Assembly: GCA_024405335.1 (NCBI GenBank)
Contig: JAKSOX010000105.1
Span: 1 to 7,059, forward strand
Reading direction: 5' to 3'
Origin: Kiritimatiellia bacterium
GTDB lineage: Bacteria; Verrucomicrobiota; Kiritimatiellia; RFP12; UBA1067
DNA length: 7,059 nt
The translations under genes were made by a program, and so were the position numbers. This document shows, piece after piece, positions 1 to 4,773 of this stretch; the stretch's first letter is position 1; each line of letters opens with the position of its first letter. The notes under the pieces are model-generated. The model did no database searches and had not been told where the DNA came from. It saw only the letters and a program-made list of their open reading frames with translations.

Positions 1-59
1 CGATGGCGGAAATCGCCGCGGAAGCCGCGAAAATCGCCGACGCCGCCCAAAAGCGTTGA
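1..59 (+). CDS. 3' end of an unidentified upstream gene
   Basis: An open frame enters at the left edge with codons in phase from base 3 and stops at TGA 57-59. It encodes an alanine- and lysine-rich helical tail (MAEIAAEAAKIADAAQKR). The in-frame ATG at 3-5 is more likely an internal methionine than a start, because the piece is tiny and looks like the amphipathic C-terminal helix of a longer protein. The stop is 21 bp before the glycosidase start, so it is probably co-transcribed with the genes that follow. The tail is too short to name a family. Confidence 0.5.
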   Translation, partial: MAEIAAEAAKIADAAQKR

Positions 60-80
60 CCGTTCGGGAGCACGCCAGCG

Positions 81-2108
81 ATGCGAGCCGTTTTCAGCAG
101 TGCGTTTTCCGTTGCCGTTTCCCTTGCCGCCGAGGCGGCGATTCCGGGCGTGTCGTTCCGCTACGGCGACGTCGGGTCCGACGCCTTCGCGCCCGACGGC
201 GCCGCGCAGGTCGTGGCGGACGACGCGCGCATGACGAAGCGCGTGGAAAAGTGGACGTCGCCGGATCGGCTGCTCACGGTGCGGGTGACGCGCACGGACT
301 ACAAGCGCTTTCCCGTGACGGAATGGCTGCCGGAACTGGTGGCGAACGGCGCGAAGCCCACGGCGATCGTGTCCGATTTCCGGAGCGCCGACTTCACTTT
401 TCCCGGCGCGGTTTCCGTGCGCGCGCTCACGGGCACGCAATGTTCGCCCCGGGATTTCACGCCCGTGAACAAGTCCGTGGGCGCCGGCAAGGACGCGTCC
501 TTTTCCATGGCGGCCACGGAAGGGCGGTCCTCCGCCGACTGGTTTCCGTTCTGGGGCGTCGATTTCGCGGACGGTTCGGGCCGCGAATTCGCCATCGGCT
601 GGTCGGGCGCGTGGCGCGCGGATTTCACGGCCGCCGCGAACGGCGCGGTGCGCATGACGGCCGGGATGCTCAAAACGCACTTCCGCGTGCTGCCGGGCGA
701 AACGCTCCGGCTGCCTTCCATGCTCGTGTTCGAGCGCGCCAAGGGCGTGGATCCCGTCGCGATGCAAACCACGATCCACCGGTTCATGGTGGACGAAAAG
801 TCGCCGCGCGATTCGAAGGGGCGCGTCATCGAGCCCGTTCAGCCGATCACGGCCGGCGGCGGCAACAAGCCGCCGGAGAAAATGAAGGGCATGATCGACT
901 GGGCGGTCCGCGAGAAGGTGCCGTTCAACTGCTTCTGGGTGGACGCCGGCTGGAACGGCCCCGCGCACAAGCCGGATCTCGTTTCCAACTGCGGCGACCA
1001 TTGGTGGAAATACGTGGGATGGTGGGAATTCAATCCCGCGGTCCACCCGAAGGGCAACCTCCGCGAGGTGTCCGAACACGCGCACAAGCACGGCATGAAG
1101 ATGCTGCTCTGGGTCGAGCCCGAACGCTACAACGTGGAGCACGTGAAGCCGAAGGCGTTCCTCGAACACCGCGATTGGTTCCTGCCCGCGGAAGGCAAGG
1201 GCGCGCCGCCGGGATGGGGCGTCAACTACCTCATCGACCTCGGCAATCCCGCGGCCTGCGATTTCACGATCGAGACGATTTCCCGGCTCGTGCGCGAAAG
1301 CAAGCTCGACGTCTACCGCCAGGATTTCAACTTCAACGTGCTGCCCTACTGGGCGGGCGCGGACGCGCCGGACCGCGTGGGCGTGTCCGAGATGAAGCAC
1401 GTGGCGGGGCTCTACCGCTTCTGGGACGCGCTGCGCGCGCGCTTTCCCGATCTGCTCGTCGAAAACTGCGCGTCGGGCGGGCGGCGTCTCGACTTCGAGG
1501 CGATTTCCCGTTCGCATTCGTACTGCCGCTCGGACTACCTGATCGGGTTCAAGGGCGACGTCGCGCAGGTGACGGACGCGCAGAACTGCACCTACAACAC
1601 CCTCGCCTACCAGCCGTTCCAGGGCGGCGAAACGCGTCCGGCGGCGACGTTCGACGACTACGGCTTCTTCTCCACCACGTGCGCCGGCAGCGTGTTCACG
1701 CCCAGCGACTGGGGCGGCGGGCTCGTGGCGCGCGATTTCACGGCGGAGGAAACGGCGTGGCTGCGCGAAGTGTTCACGGCGGCCGAGAGGATGCGACCGT
1801 TCTACCTTGGCGATTTCCATCCGCTCGCGGGCGGACCGAGGCCGCAGAACGAATCCTGTTGGTGCGCCTGGCAGATGCACCGCGCCGACTTGGACGCCGG
1901 TTTCGCGCTGGTGTTCCGCCGGATCGGCGTGGACGCGCGCCGCTTCGCGTGCGCGCTCAAGGGCGTCGACCCCGCGGCGACGTACAAGGTGGAATTCTTC
2001 CGCGAGGCGCCGCGGACGATGAAGGGTTCGGAGCTCGCCGCGCTCGCGCTCGACTTGCCGCAGCCGCGTTCGTTCAAGCTGTTCTTCTACGGGAGGGTCG
2101 CGGAATGA
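81..2108 (+). CDS. Secreted GH36-like alpha-galactosidase (melibiase family)
   Basis: A 675-residue glycoside hydrolase of the GH-D clan, close to the usual GH36 length. It probably hydrolyses terminal alpha-galactosides by a retaining mechanism outside the cytoplasm. Residues 1-19 form a short, weakly charged signal peptide with likely cleavage after AEA. Residues ~20-260 fit the N-terminal beta-sandwich, ~265-590 the (beta/alpha)8 barrel and ~590-675 a small C-terminal beta domain. Barrel motifs are FWVDAGW (285-291), LLWVEPERY (342-350), YRQDFNFN (412-419) with candidate nucleophile D415, ENCASGGRR (461-469), and CRSDY with candidate acid/base D485. Classical GH36 enzymes have KWD at the nucleophile strand; here it is RQD, so the substrate may differ. 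The ATG is preceded by GGGAG (66-70) at 10 nt. The stop overlaps the next start by ATGA. The family is well supported; the exact sugar is inferred. Confidence 0.88.
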   Translation: MRAVFSSAFSVAVSLAAEAAIPGVSFRYGDVGSDAFAPDGAAQVVADDARMTKRVEKWTSPDRLLTVRVTRTDYKRFPVTEWLPELVANGAKPTAIVSDFRSADFTFPGAVSVRALTGTQCSPRDFTPVNKSVGAGKDASFSMAATEGRSSADWFPFWGVDFADGSGREFAIGWSGAWRADFTAAANGAVRMTAGMLKTHFRVLPGETLRLPSMLVFERAKGVDPVAMQTTIHRFMVDEKSPRDSKGRVIEPVQPITAGGGNKPPEKMKGMIDWAVREKVPFNCFWVDAGWNGPAHKPDLVSNCGDHWWKYVGWWEFNPAVHPKGNLREVSEHAHKHGMKMLLWVEPERYNVEHVKPKAFLEHRDWFLPAEGKGAPPGWGVNYLIDLGNPAACDFTIETISRLVRESKLDVYRQDFNFNVLPYWAGADAPDRVGVSEMKHVAGLYRFWDALRARFPDLLVENCASGGRRLDFEAISRSHSYCRSDYLIGFKGDVAQVTDAQNCTYNTLAYQPFQGGETRPAATFDDYGFFSTTCAGSVFTPSDWGGGLVARDFTAEETAWLREVFTAAERMRPFYLGDFHPLAGGPRPQNESCWCAWQMHRADLDAGFALVFRRIGVDARRFACALKGVDPAATYKVEFFREAPRTMKGSELAALALDLPQPRSFKLFFYGRVAE

Positions 2109-2827
2109 CGCGCGGCACGAAGAAATCCCCGGCGAAGAAGCCGATTCGCGCACCCCGGAAGACGCGCCAACCGCCGGTTTCCTTTCCGAGGGACTGCCGG
2201 CTTTTCAAGAATTTCGGCGAAGAGGAGTTTTGCCGCATTTGCGAGTGCATGAAAGTGCGGGAGCTGCACCTCAGGGACAAGCAGGCGTTCGTCGCCGAAT
2301 CCGATCCCTGCGACCACATCGGCGTCGTCGTGAGCGGCGCCGTCCGCCTGACGCGCACGCGGATCGACGGCGGGCGGAACGTCCTCGAGACGATTCCGCC
2401 GAACGGCGTGTTCGGATCGACGTACGTCTTCCGCGACGCGCCGTCGATGGGCATCGGCATGAGCGCGGTCGGCGACACGACCGTTCTGCTCATCGAAATC
2501 GAACGGATCTCGCGCCCTTGCCACAAGGTCTGCAACGCGCACATGCTGTTCGTGCGCAACCTGCTCGCCGTGATGAGCCAAACGACTTTCGCGCTCAAAC
2601 AGAAATTGCGCATCCTTTCGCAGCGGACGATCCGCGGGCGGCTGATGCTTTTCCTCAACATCCGCGCGAAGCGGGCGAAGTCGAGCGAATTCGACGTTCC
2701 GTTCGACCGCCAGTCGCTGGCGGACTATCTTTGCGTCGACCGCAGCGCGCTTTCGGCCGAACTTTCCAAACTTCGGGCCGAGCGCAAGGTCGAGGCCGTC
2801 AAAAACCATTTCAAGTTGCTGGCGTGA
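2105..2827 (+). CDS. Crp/Fnr-family transcriptional regulator
   Basis: A 240-residue cytoplasmic DNA-binding regulator. Residues 1-27 are a basic Lys/Arg/Pro tail, ~30-134 the cyclic-nucleotide-binding-type beta barrel, ~138-168 the dimer helix, and ~170-240 a winged helix-turn-helix with its recognition region at SLADYLCVDRSALSAELS (204-221). The typical linker LSQRTIRGRL (171-180) is present. The phosphate-binding cassette (99-116, around GVFGSTYVFRDAPSMG) lacks the Glu and Arg-Ser that bind cAMP in E. coli CRP, so cAMP is unlikely to be the ligand. Eight cysteines occur (31, 43, 46, 48, 69, 139, 143, 210). The C-x3-C-x2-H pattern at 139-146 resembles Crp/Fnr proteins of anaerobes. The ATG overlaps the preceding TGA as ATGA, with GGGAGGG (2091-2097) 7 nt upstream, so it is translationally coupled to the glycosidase and could control it. 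Ligand and targets are unknown. Confidence 0.92.
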   Translation: MTRGTKKSPAKKPIRAPRKTRQPPVSFPRDCRLFKNFGEEEFCRICECMKVRELHLRDKQAFVAESDPCDHIGVVVSGAVRLTRTRIDGGRNVLETIPPNGVFGSTYVFRDAPSMGIGMSAVGDTTVLLIEIERISRPCHKVCNAHMLFVRNLLAVMSQTTFALKQKLRILSQRTIRGRLMLFLNIRAKRAKSSEFDVPFDRQSLADYLCVDRSALSAELSKLRAERKVEAVKNHFKLLA

Positions 2828-2851
2828 CCGTTTCGCCGGGAGCAGATCGCC

Positions 2852-3373
2852 GTGAAGTTGGGCTTGTTTGGAGGCAGTTTCAATCCCGTTCACGCGGGGC
2901 ACGTCCGCGTGGCGGAGGCGGCCGCCGCGAAATACGGGCTGGAGAAGGTGCTGGTGGTGCCAGCCAAGACGAGCCCGTTCAAAACCGACGGCTCGACGGC
3001 GTTCTTTTCCGACGAGGCCCGCTGGCGGCTCGTGTGCGCGGCGTGCGCGGGGCATCCGCTGCTGGAACCGTGCGACGTGGAGCTCCGGCGCGGCGGCGTT
3101 TCGTATTCGATCGACACCGTGAAATGGGCGCTCGAGCGCCATCCCGGGTGCGAACTCCATTTCATCGTGGGCGAGGATTCCGTGGCCGGGCTGCCGCGTT
3201 GGCGCAATTGGGAAGAACTCCGGCGCCTGGCGAAATTCGTTTCGTTTCCGCGCACGCCCGAATCGTCCACGGAAATCCGGCGGCGGCTGGCGGCGGGCGA
3301 GGATTTGGGCGATTGGGAAAGCGACGCCGTCAAGGCGGAGATGGCGCGTTTGGCCGCGGAAGGGAGGCGCTGA
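2852..3373 (+). CDS. nadD: Nicotinate-nucleotide adenylyltransferase, short form
   Basis: NadD joins nicotinate mononucleotide and ATP to give nicotinate adenine dinucleotide plus pyrophosphate, the shared step of de novo and salvage NAD synthesis in the cytoplasm. The nucleotidyltransferase signature GGSFNPVHAGH is at 7-17, with the ATP-binding H14-x-x-H17. IVGEDS (105-110), LPRW (114-117), WEEL (120-123) and SSTEIR (138-143) are in the family order. At 173 residues it is shorter than the usual ~190-215: only RTPE separates the FPR element (132-134) from SSTEIR, where relatives have roughly 20 or more residues. The C-terminal end also lacks the usual YI...LY finish. The start is GTG at 2852, chosen because GGGAG (2838-2842) lies 9 nt upstream and the signature begins at residue 7. 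The frame is intact, so it is probably functional but compact. Its stop overlaps the SDR start (TGATG). Confidence 0.9.
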   Translation: MKLGLFGGSFNPVHAGHVRVAEAAAAKYGLEKVLVVPAKTSPFKTDGSTAFFSDEARWRLVCAACAGHPLLEPCDVELRRGGVSYSIDTVKWALERHPGCELHFIVGEDSVAGLPRWRNWEELRRLAKFVSFPRTPESSTEIRRRLAAGEDLGDWESDAVKAEMARLAAEGRR

Positions 3374-4035
3374 TGGCGGCGGGCGACCGCGGATCCGTGC
3401 TCGTCACGGGCGGATGCCGGCGCATCGGCGCGGCCATCGTCGCGCGCTTGCGCGCCGACGGCTGGAACGTGCTCGTCCACGGCCGCCGCGACGCGCCAGG
3501 AGTTTTGGGGTGCGATTTGCGCGAACCGGGCGCCGCCGAACGGCTTTTCGCGCGGGCGCTGGCGGCGGCGGCGGATTTGCGCGCGGTCGTGAACAACGCC
3601 GCCGCGTTTTCCGTTCGCGCGTCGCTGCCGCCAGCGGAGGCGGCGGCGCTCGACGCGGTGAACCTGGCGGCGCCGAAGCGGTTGACGGAGCTCTTGGCGG
3701 CGCTGGACGACGGCCGCCCGAAATGCGTGGTCAATCTGGCCGACGCGGCCGTGCTCGGCCGGGAGCCGCGCACGCCCTACGAGCGCACGAAGGCGGCGCT
3801 CGCCGCCTGGACGCGCGAAGCGGCGCTGGCGTTCGCCGCCACGACGCGCGTGAACGCCGTGGCGCCGGGTCCGGCGCTGGCGCCCGAAGGCGTGCACGTG
3901 GCGGCCGACGAAACGGCGCTCGCGCGCCGGCCGTCGCCGGAGGACGTGGCGGACGCGGTGGCGTATCTGCTGGACGCGTCCGCCGTGACGGGCGTCGTGC
4001 TTCCCGTCGACGCCGGCAGCCATTTGATCCCATGA
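3373..4035 (+). CDS. SDR oxidoreductase, pteridine reductase-like
   Basis: A 220-residue short-chain dehydrogenase/reductase with a Rossmann fold spanning the protein. The cofactor motif TGGCRRIG is at 12-19, HGRR (36-39) suggests NADPH preference, NNAA (74-77) is the structural NAG-type motif, and VNAVAPGPALAPEG (160-173) follows the active site. The catalytic residues are Y136 and K140 in YERTK. The usual catalytic serine is replaced in NLAD by D124, giving the Asp-Tyr-Lys set known from pteridine reductase PTR1 and related to FolM dihydromonapterin reductase. The likely role is NADPH-dependent reduction of dihydropterin or dihydrofolate in the cytoplasm, though other SDR substrates cannot be excluded. 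The ATG overlaps the nadD stop by one base, with GGGAGG (3362-3367) 5 nt upstream, so the two genes are coupled. It appears to be the last gene of the operon. Confidence 0.85.
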   Translation: MAAGDRGSVLVTGGCRRIGAAIVARLRADGWNVLVHGRRDAPGVLGCDLREPGAAERLFARALAAAADLRAVVNNAAAFSVRASLPPAEAAALDAVNLAAPKRLTELLAALDDGRPKCVVNLADAAVLGREPRTPYERTKAALAAWTREAALAFAATTRVNAVAPGPALAPEGVHVAADETALARRPSPEDVADAVAYLLDASAVTGVVLPVDAGSHLIP

Positions 4036-4064
4036 CGCGACAAGGAGGAACGCGCCGAAATCTT

Positions 4065-4131
4065 CGCGGCCACGAGACGATCCGCAAGCGTCCGCAAGGA
4101 CGGAACGCTCCGATCGTATCCCGTGGCCGCG
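4065..4131. terminator. Imperfect hairpin between convergent genes, probable bidirectional terminator
   Basis: Arms CGCGGCCACG (4065-4074) and CGTGGCCGCG (4122-4131) are perfect 10-bp complements. The pairing continues inward after one mismatch with GA/TC (4076-4077 with 4119-4120) and, past a 2-nt bulge, CGAT/ATCG (4078-4081 with 4113-4116). Inside sits CGTCC-GCAA-GGACG (4089-4102), a 5-bp hairpin with a GNRA tetraloop. It lies 30 bp after the SDR stop and 25 bp before the stop of the convergent small gene, the right place for a shared terminator. There is no clear T-run on either side, so it is not a textbook intrinsic terminator and could instead be a protective 3' end structure. Confidence 0.55.
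4081..4098 (+). repeat. Short tandem direct repeat TCCGCAAG
   Basis: TCCGCAAG occurs at 4081-4088 and again at 4091-4098 with 2 nt between. It lies inside the upper part of the convergent hairpin, and the second copy supplies the GCAA tetraloop. It may be a small duplication that helped build the hairpin. No independent function is apparent. Confidence 0.5.
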
Positions 4132-4155
4132 ACGGTTGAACGATGCGACGGATGG

Positions 4156-4545
4156 TTACTTGGCGCCGCCGCCGAACATCGTCTTGTCGAAGTTGAAGAA
4201 GACGAAGAACGGCAGGAATCCGCCCTTGTTGAAGCAGAGGAGCCCGAACTGGAGCGCCGCCTTGTCGGCGATGTTCACCACGGCGACCTGCGGCCCGTTC
4301 TGGACTTTTTTCGCGTTGTTGTAGCCACAGGCGAGCTGGGCGCCGTTGTGCAGCTCCTGCATGCGGTTCCAGAGAATCGAAACCTGGGCGCCTTTCATCG
4401 TTTTGCATTCGCTGGCGATGCCCAACTGGCAGCCGACAAGGTCTTTGTCGGTTTTGTCGTCGCCGACCCACCAGCTCCACCAGCAACCGGCGTTCGCCGC
4501 GAAACCAAGAGACGCCACCAATCCAAACATGAGCAATTTTTTCAT
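4156..4545 (-). CDS. Small secreted protein with ~15-residue repeats and aromatic C-terminal tail
   Basis: A 129-residue exported protein of unknown function. Residues 1-19 are a standard Sec signal peptide (KK, hydrophobic core, AANA cleavage). The following GC is preceded by Asn-Ala, so a lipobox is unlikely. A Trp-rich segment with WW-x-WW (22-26) follows. Then come five degenerate repeats at about 36-50, 51-65, 66-81, 82-96 and 97-109, each starting near Gly-x-Gln followed by alternating hydrophobic residues, with glutamines at 40, 54, 70, 86 and 99. The end (110-124) is phenylalanine-rich (FLPFFVFFNF). This resembles short NGxQ-type surface repeat proteins of PVC bacteria (LA_2272-like), which may form a small beta structure at the outer membrane. 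Five cysteines remain after cleavage. The ATG has AAGGAAA 10 nt upstream on the minus strand and its own promoter, so it is probably a real, monocistronic gene. Family resemblance is from memory. Confidence 0.8.
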   Translation of the reverse strand: MKKLLMFGLVASLGFAANAGCWWSWWVGDDKTDKDLVGCQLGIASECKTMKGAQVSILWNRMQELHNGAQLACGYNNAKKVQNGPQVAVVNIADKAALQFGLLCFNKGGFLPFFVFFNFDKTMFGGGAK

Positions 4546-4568
4546 TTTTTTGTTTCCTTTTTGTTGAC

Positions 4569-4582
4569 GCGGAATTTTCCGC
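4569..4582. repeat. Inverted repeat GCGGAA-TT-TTCCGC in 5' UTR of the small secreted-protein gene
   Basis: Six-base perfect arms flank a 2-nt centre. The repeat lies just downstream of the predicted minus-strand transcription start (about 4584) and 23 bp before the start codon. As DNA it could be an operator; as RNA the loop is too tight unless the inner pairs open. Its function is unknown. Confidence 0.4.
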
Positions 4583-4590
4583 CGGCCGAT

Positions 4591-4620
4591 AGTATATCAC
4601 GGGAGCGGCCAAAAAGTGAA
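4591..4620 (-). promoter_or_regulatory. Sigma-70-type promoter of the small secreted-protein gene
   Basis: On the minus strand the -35 is TTCACT (4615-4620, 4 of 6 matches), followed by an 18-nt spacer and -10 TATACT (4591-4596, 5 of 6). TGA directly before the -10 gives an extended -10 element. The predicted start is near 4584, giving a leader of about 39 nt with the AAGGAAA ribosome binding site. Confidence 0.65.
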
Positions 4621-4643
4621 GCGCGTTTTTCGCGCGGCGCTTC
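4618..4643. repeat. Inverted repeat GAAGCGC/GCGCTTC in the divergent control region
   Basis: GAAGCGC (4618-4624) and GCGCTTC (4637-4643) are perfect 7-bp complements separated by 12 bp. A nested GCGCG-TTTTT-CGCGC lies at 4621-4635. The repeat touches the minus-strand -35 and lies upstream of the gyrB -35, so it is placed to act as an operator for either promoter. It does not match CRP (TGTGA-N6-TCACA) or FNR (TTGAT-N4-ATCAA) sites. Confidence 0.4.
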
Positions 4644-4645
4644 GT

Positions 4646-4689
4646 TGCGCACGCGCGTGCGCGCACGTACACACTTGCGCGCACGCGCA
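4646..4689. other. Z-DNA-prone alternating purine-pyrimidine tract
   Basis: Bases 4646-4674 alternate pyrimidine and purine without a break for 29 nt, mostly CG and CA/TG steps. After one phase break (4675/4676) a second 14-nt alternating run spans 4676-4689. Within the first lies a perfect 16-bp palindrome (4647-4662). CG-rich alternation of this length is the classical Z-DNA former under negative supercoiling. The tract ends just before the gyrB -10 and covers its -35. Confidence 0.75.
4647..4662. repeat. 16-bp perfect palindrome in the gyrB upstream region
   Basis: GCGCACGCGCGTGCGC equals its own reverse complement. An overlapping 12-bp palindrome, CGTGCGCGCACG, lies at 4656-4667. Centres are about 21 bp and 14 bp upstream of the gyrB -35. 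It could be a dimeric-repressor site, or simply a consequence of the CG alternation. Confidence 0.55.
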
Positions 4690-4703
4690 AAACGTGCTAC
4701 AAT
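4675..4703 (+). promoter_or_regulatory. Sigma-70-type promoter of gyrB
   Basis: The -35 is TTGCGC (4675-4680), followed by an ideal 17-nt spacer and -10 TACAAT (4698-4703, 5 of 6). TGC directly before the -10 makes it an extended -10. The start is predicted near 4710, giving a leader of about 55 nt before the gyrB ATG. The GC-rich spacer and -35 lie inside the alternating tract, which would make promoter use sensitive to local supercoiling. Confidence 0.7.
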
Positions 4704-4721
4704 TGCGCCCGAATTGCATTT

Positions 4722-4728
4722 GAGGAAG
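4722..4728 (+). promoter_or_regulatory. Strong ribosome binding site too far upstream for gyrB
   Basis: GAGGAAG lies 37 nt before the gyrB ATG, too far to serve it directly, but 9 nt before a TTG at 4738. The sequence just before the gyrB ATG (4750-4765) has only weak GAG at 4754-4756. The site therefore points to the small leader frame, or to a folded leader that brings it close. Confidence 0.5.
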
Positions 4729-4737
4729 AAACGCCCA

Positions 4738-4773
4738 TTGGCAGATCGGAAACGAGTGTTTGAAAATGAGTGA
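4738..4773 (+). CDS. Possible 11-residue leader peptide overlapping the gyrB start
   Basis: TTG at 4738, 9 nt after GAGGAAG, would start a peptide reading MADRKRVFENE and ending at TGA 4771-4773. The stop overlaps the gyrB ATG (4766-4768) in another frame, so ribosomes finishing the leader could restart on gyrB. The peptide is charged, with no run of one amino acid that would suggest classical attenuation. Evidence is positional only; it could be chance. Confidence 0.35.
   Translation: MADRKRVFENE

Noticed and set aside
56..2104. Long open frame upstream of and fused in phase to the Crp/Fnr gene
   Set aside because: It is extremely Arg/Gly-rich, overlaps the recognisable GH36 frame and has no family motifs. 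GC-rich DNA lacks stops in this frame. The regulator begins at its own ATG with a Shine-Dalgarno.
2087..3160. 357-codon minus-strand frame opposite the regulator and nadD
   Set aside because: Arg/His/Ala-rich antisense shadow with no recognisable domain, overlapping two well-supported genes.
2230..3372. Open frame extending the SDR upstream through nadD and the regulator
   Set aside because: The SDR fold starts at residue ~8 of the 3373 start. Upstream sequence is low-complexity Arg-rich shadow in another frame of real genes.
4477..4491. Lipoprotein signal in the small secreted protein
   Set aside because: The Cys at 21 is preceded by Asn-Ala-Gly rather than a Leu-Ala-Gly type lipobox; ordinary cleavage after AANA fits better.
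4564..4598. Plus-strand promoter from TTGACG (4564-4569) with TATATC (4593-4598)
   Set aside because: The spacer would be 23 nt, and the better gyrB promoter at 4675-4703 is closer and correctly spaced.
4123..4737. Plus-strand open frame opposite the small secreted-protein gene, running to 4773
   Set aside because: Most of it is antisense to the repeat-protein gene and then reads through promoter and alternating DNA. Only its last 12 codons, as a possible gyrB leader, were kept.
4546..4765. Replication origin next to gyrB
   Set aside because: No DnaA boxes (TTATCCACA-like) or AT-rich unwinding region were seen, and dnaA, dnaN and recF are not in the window.
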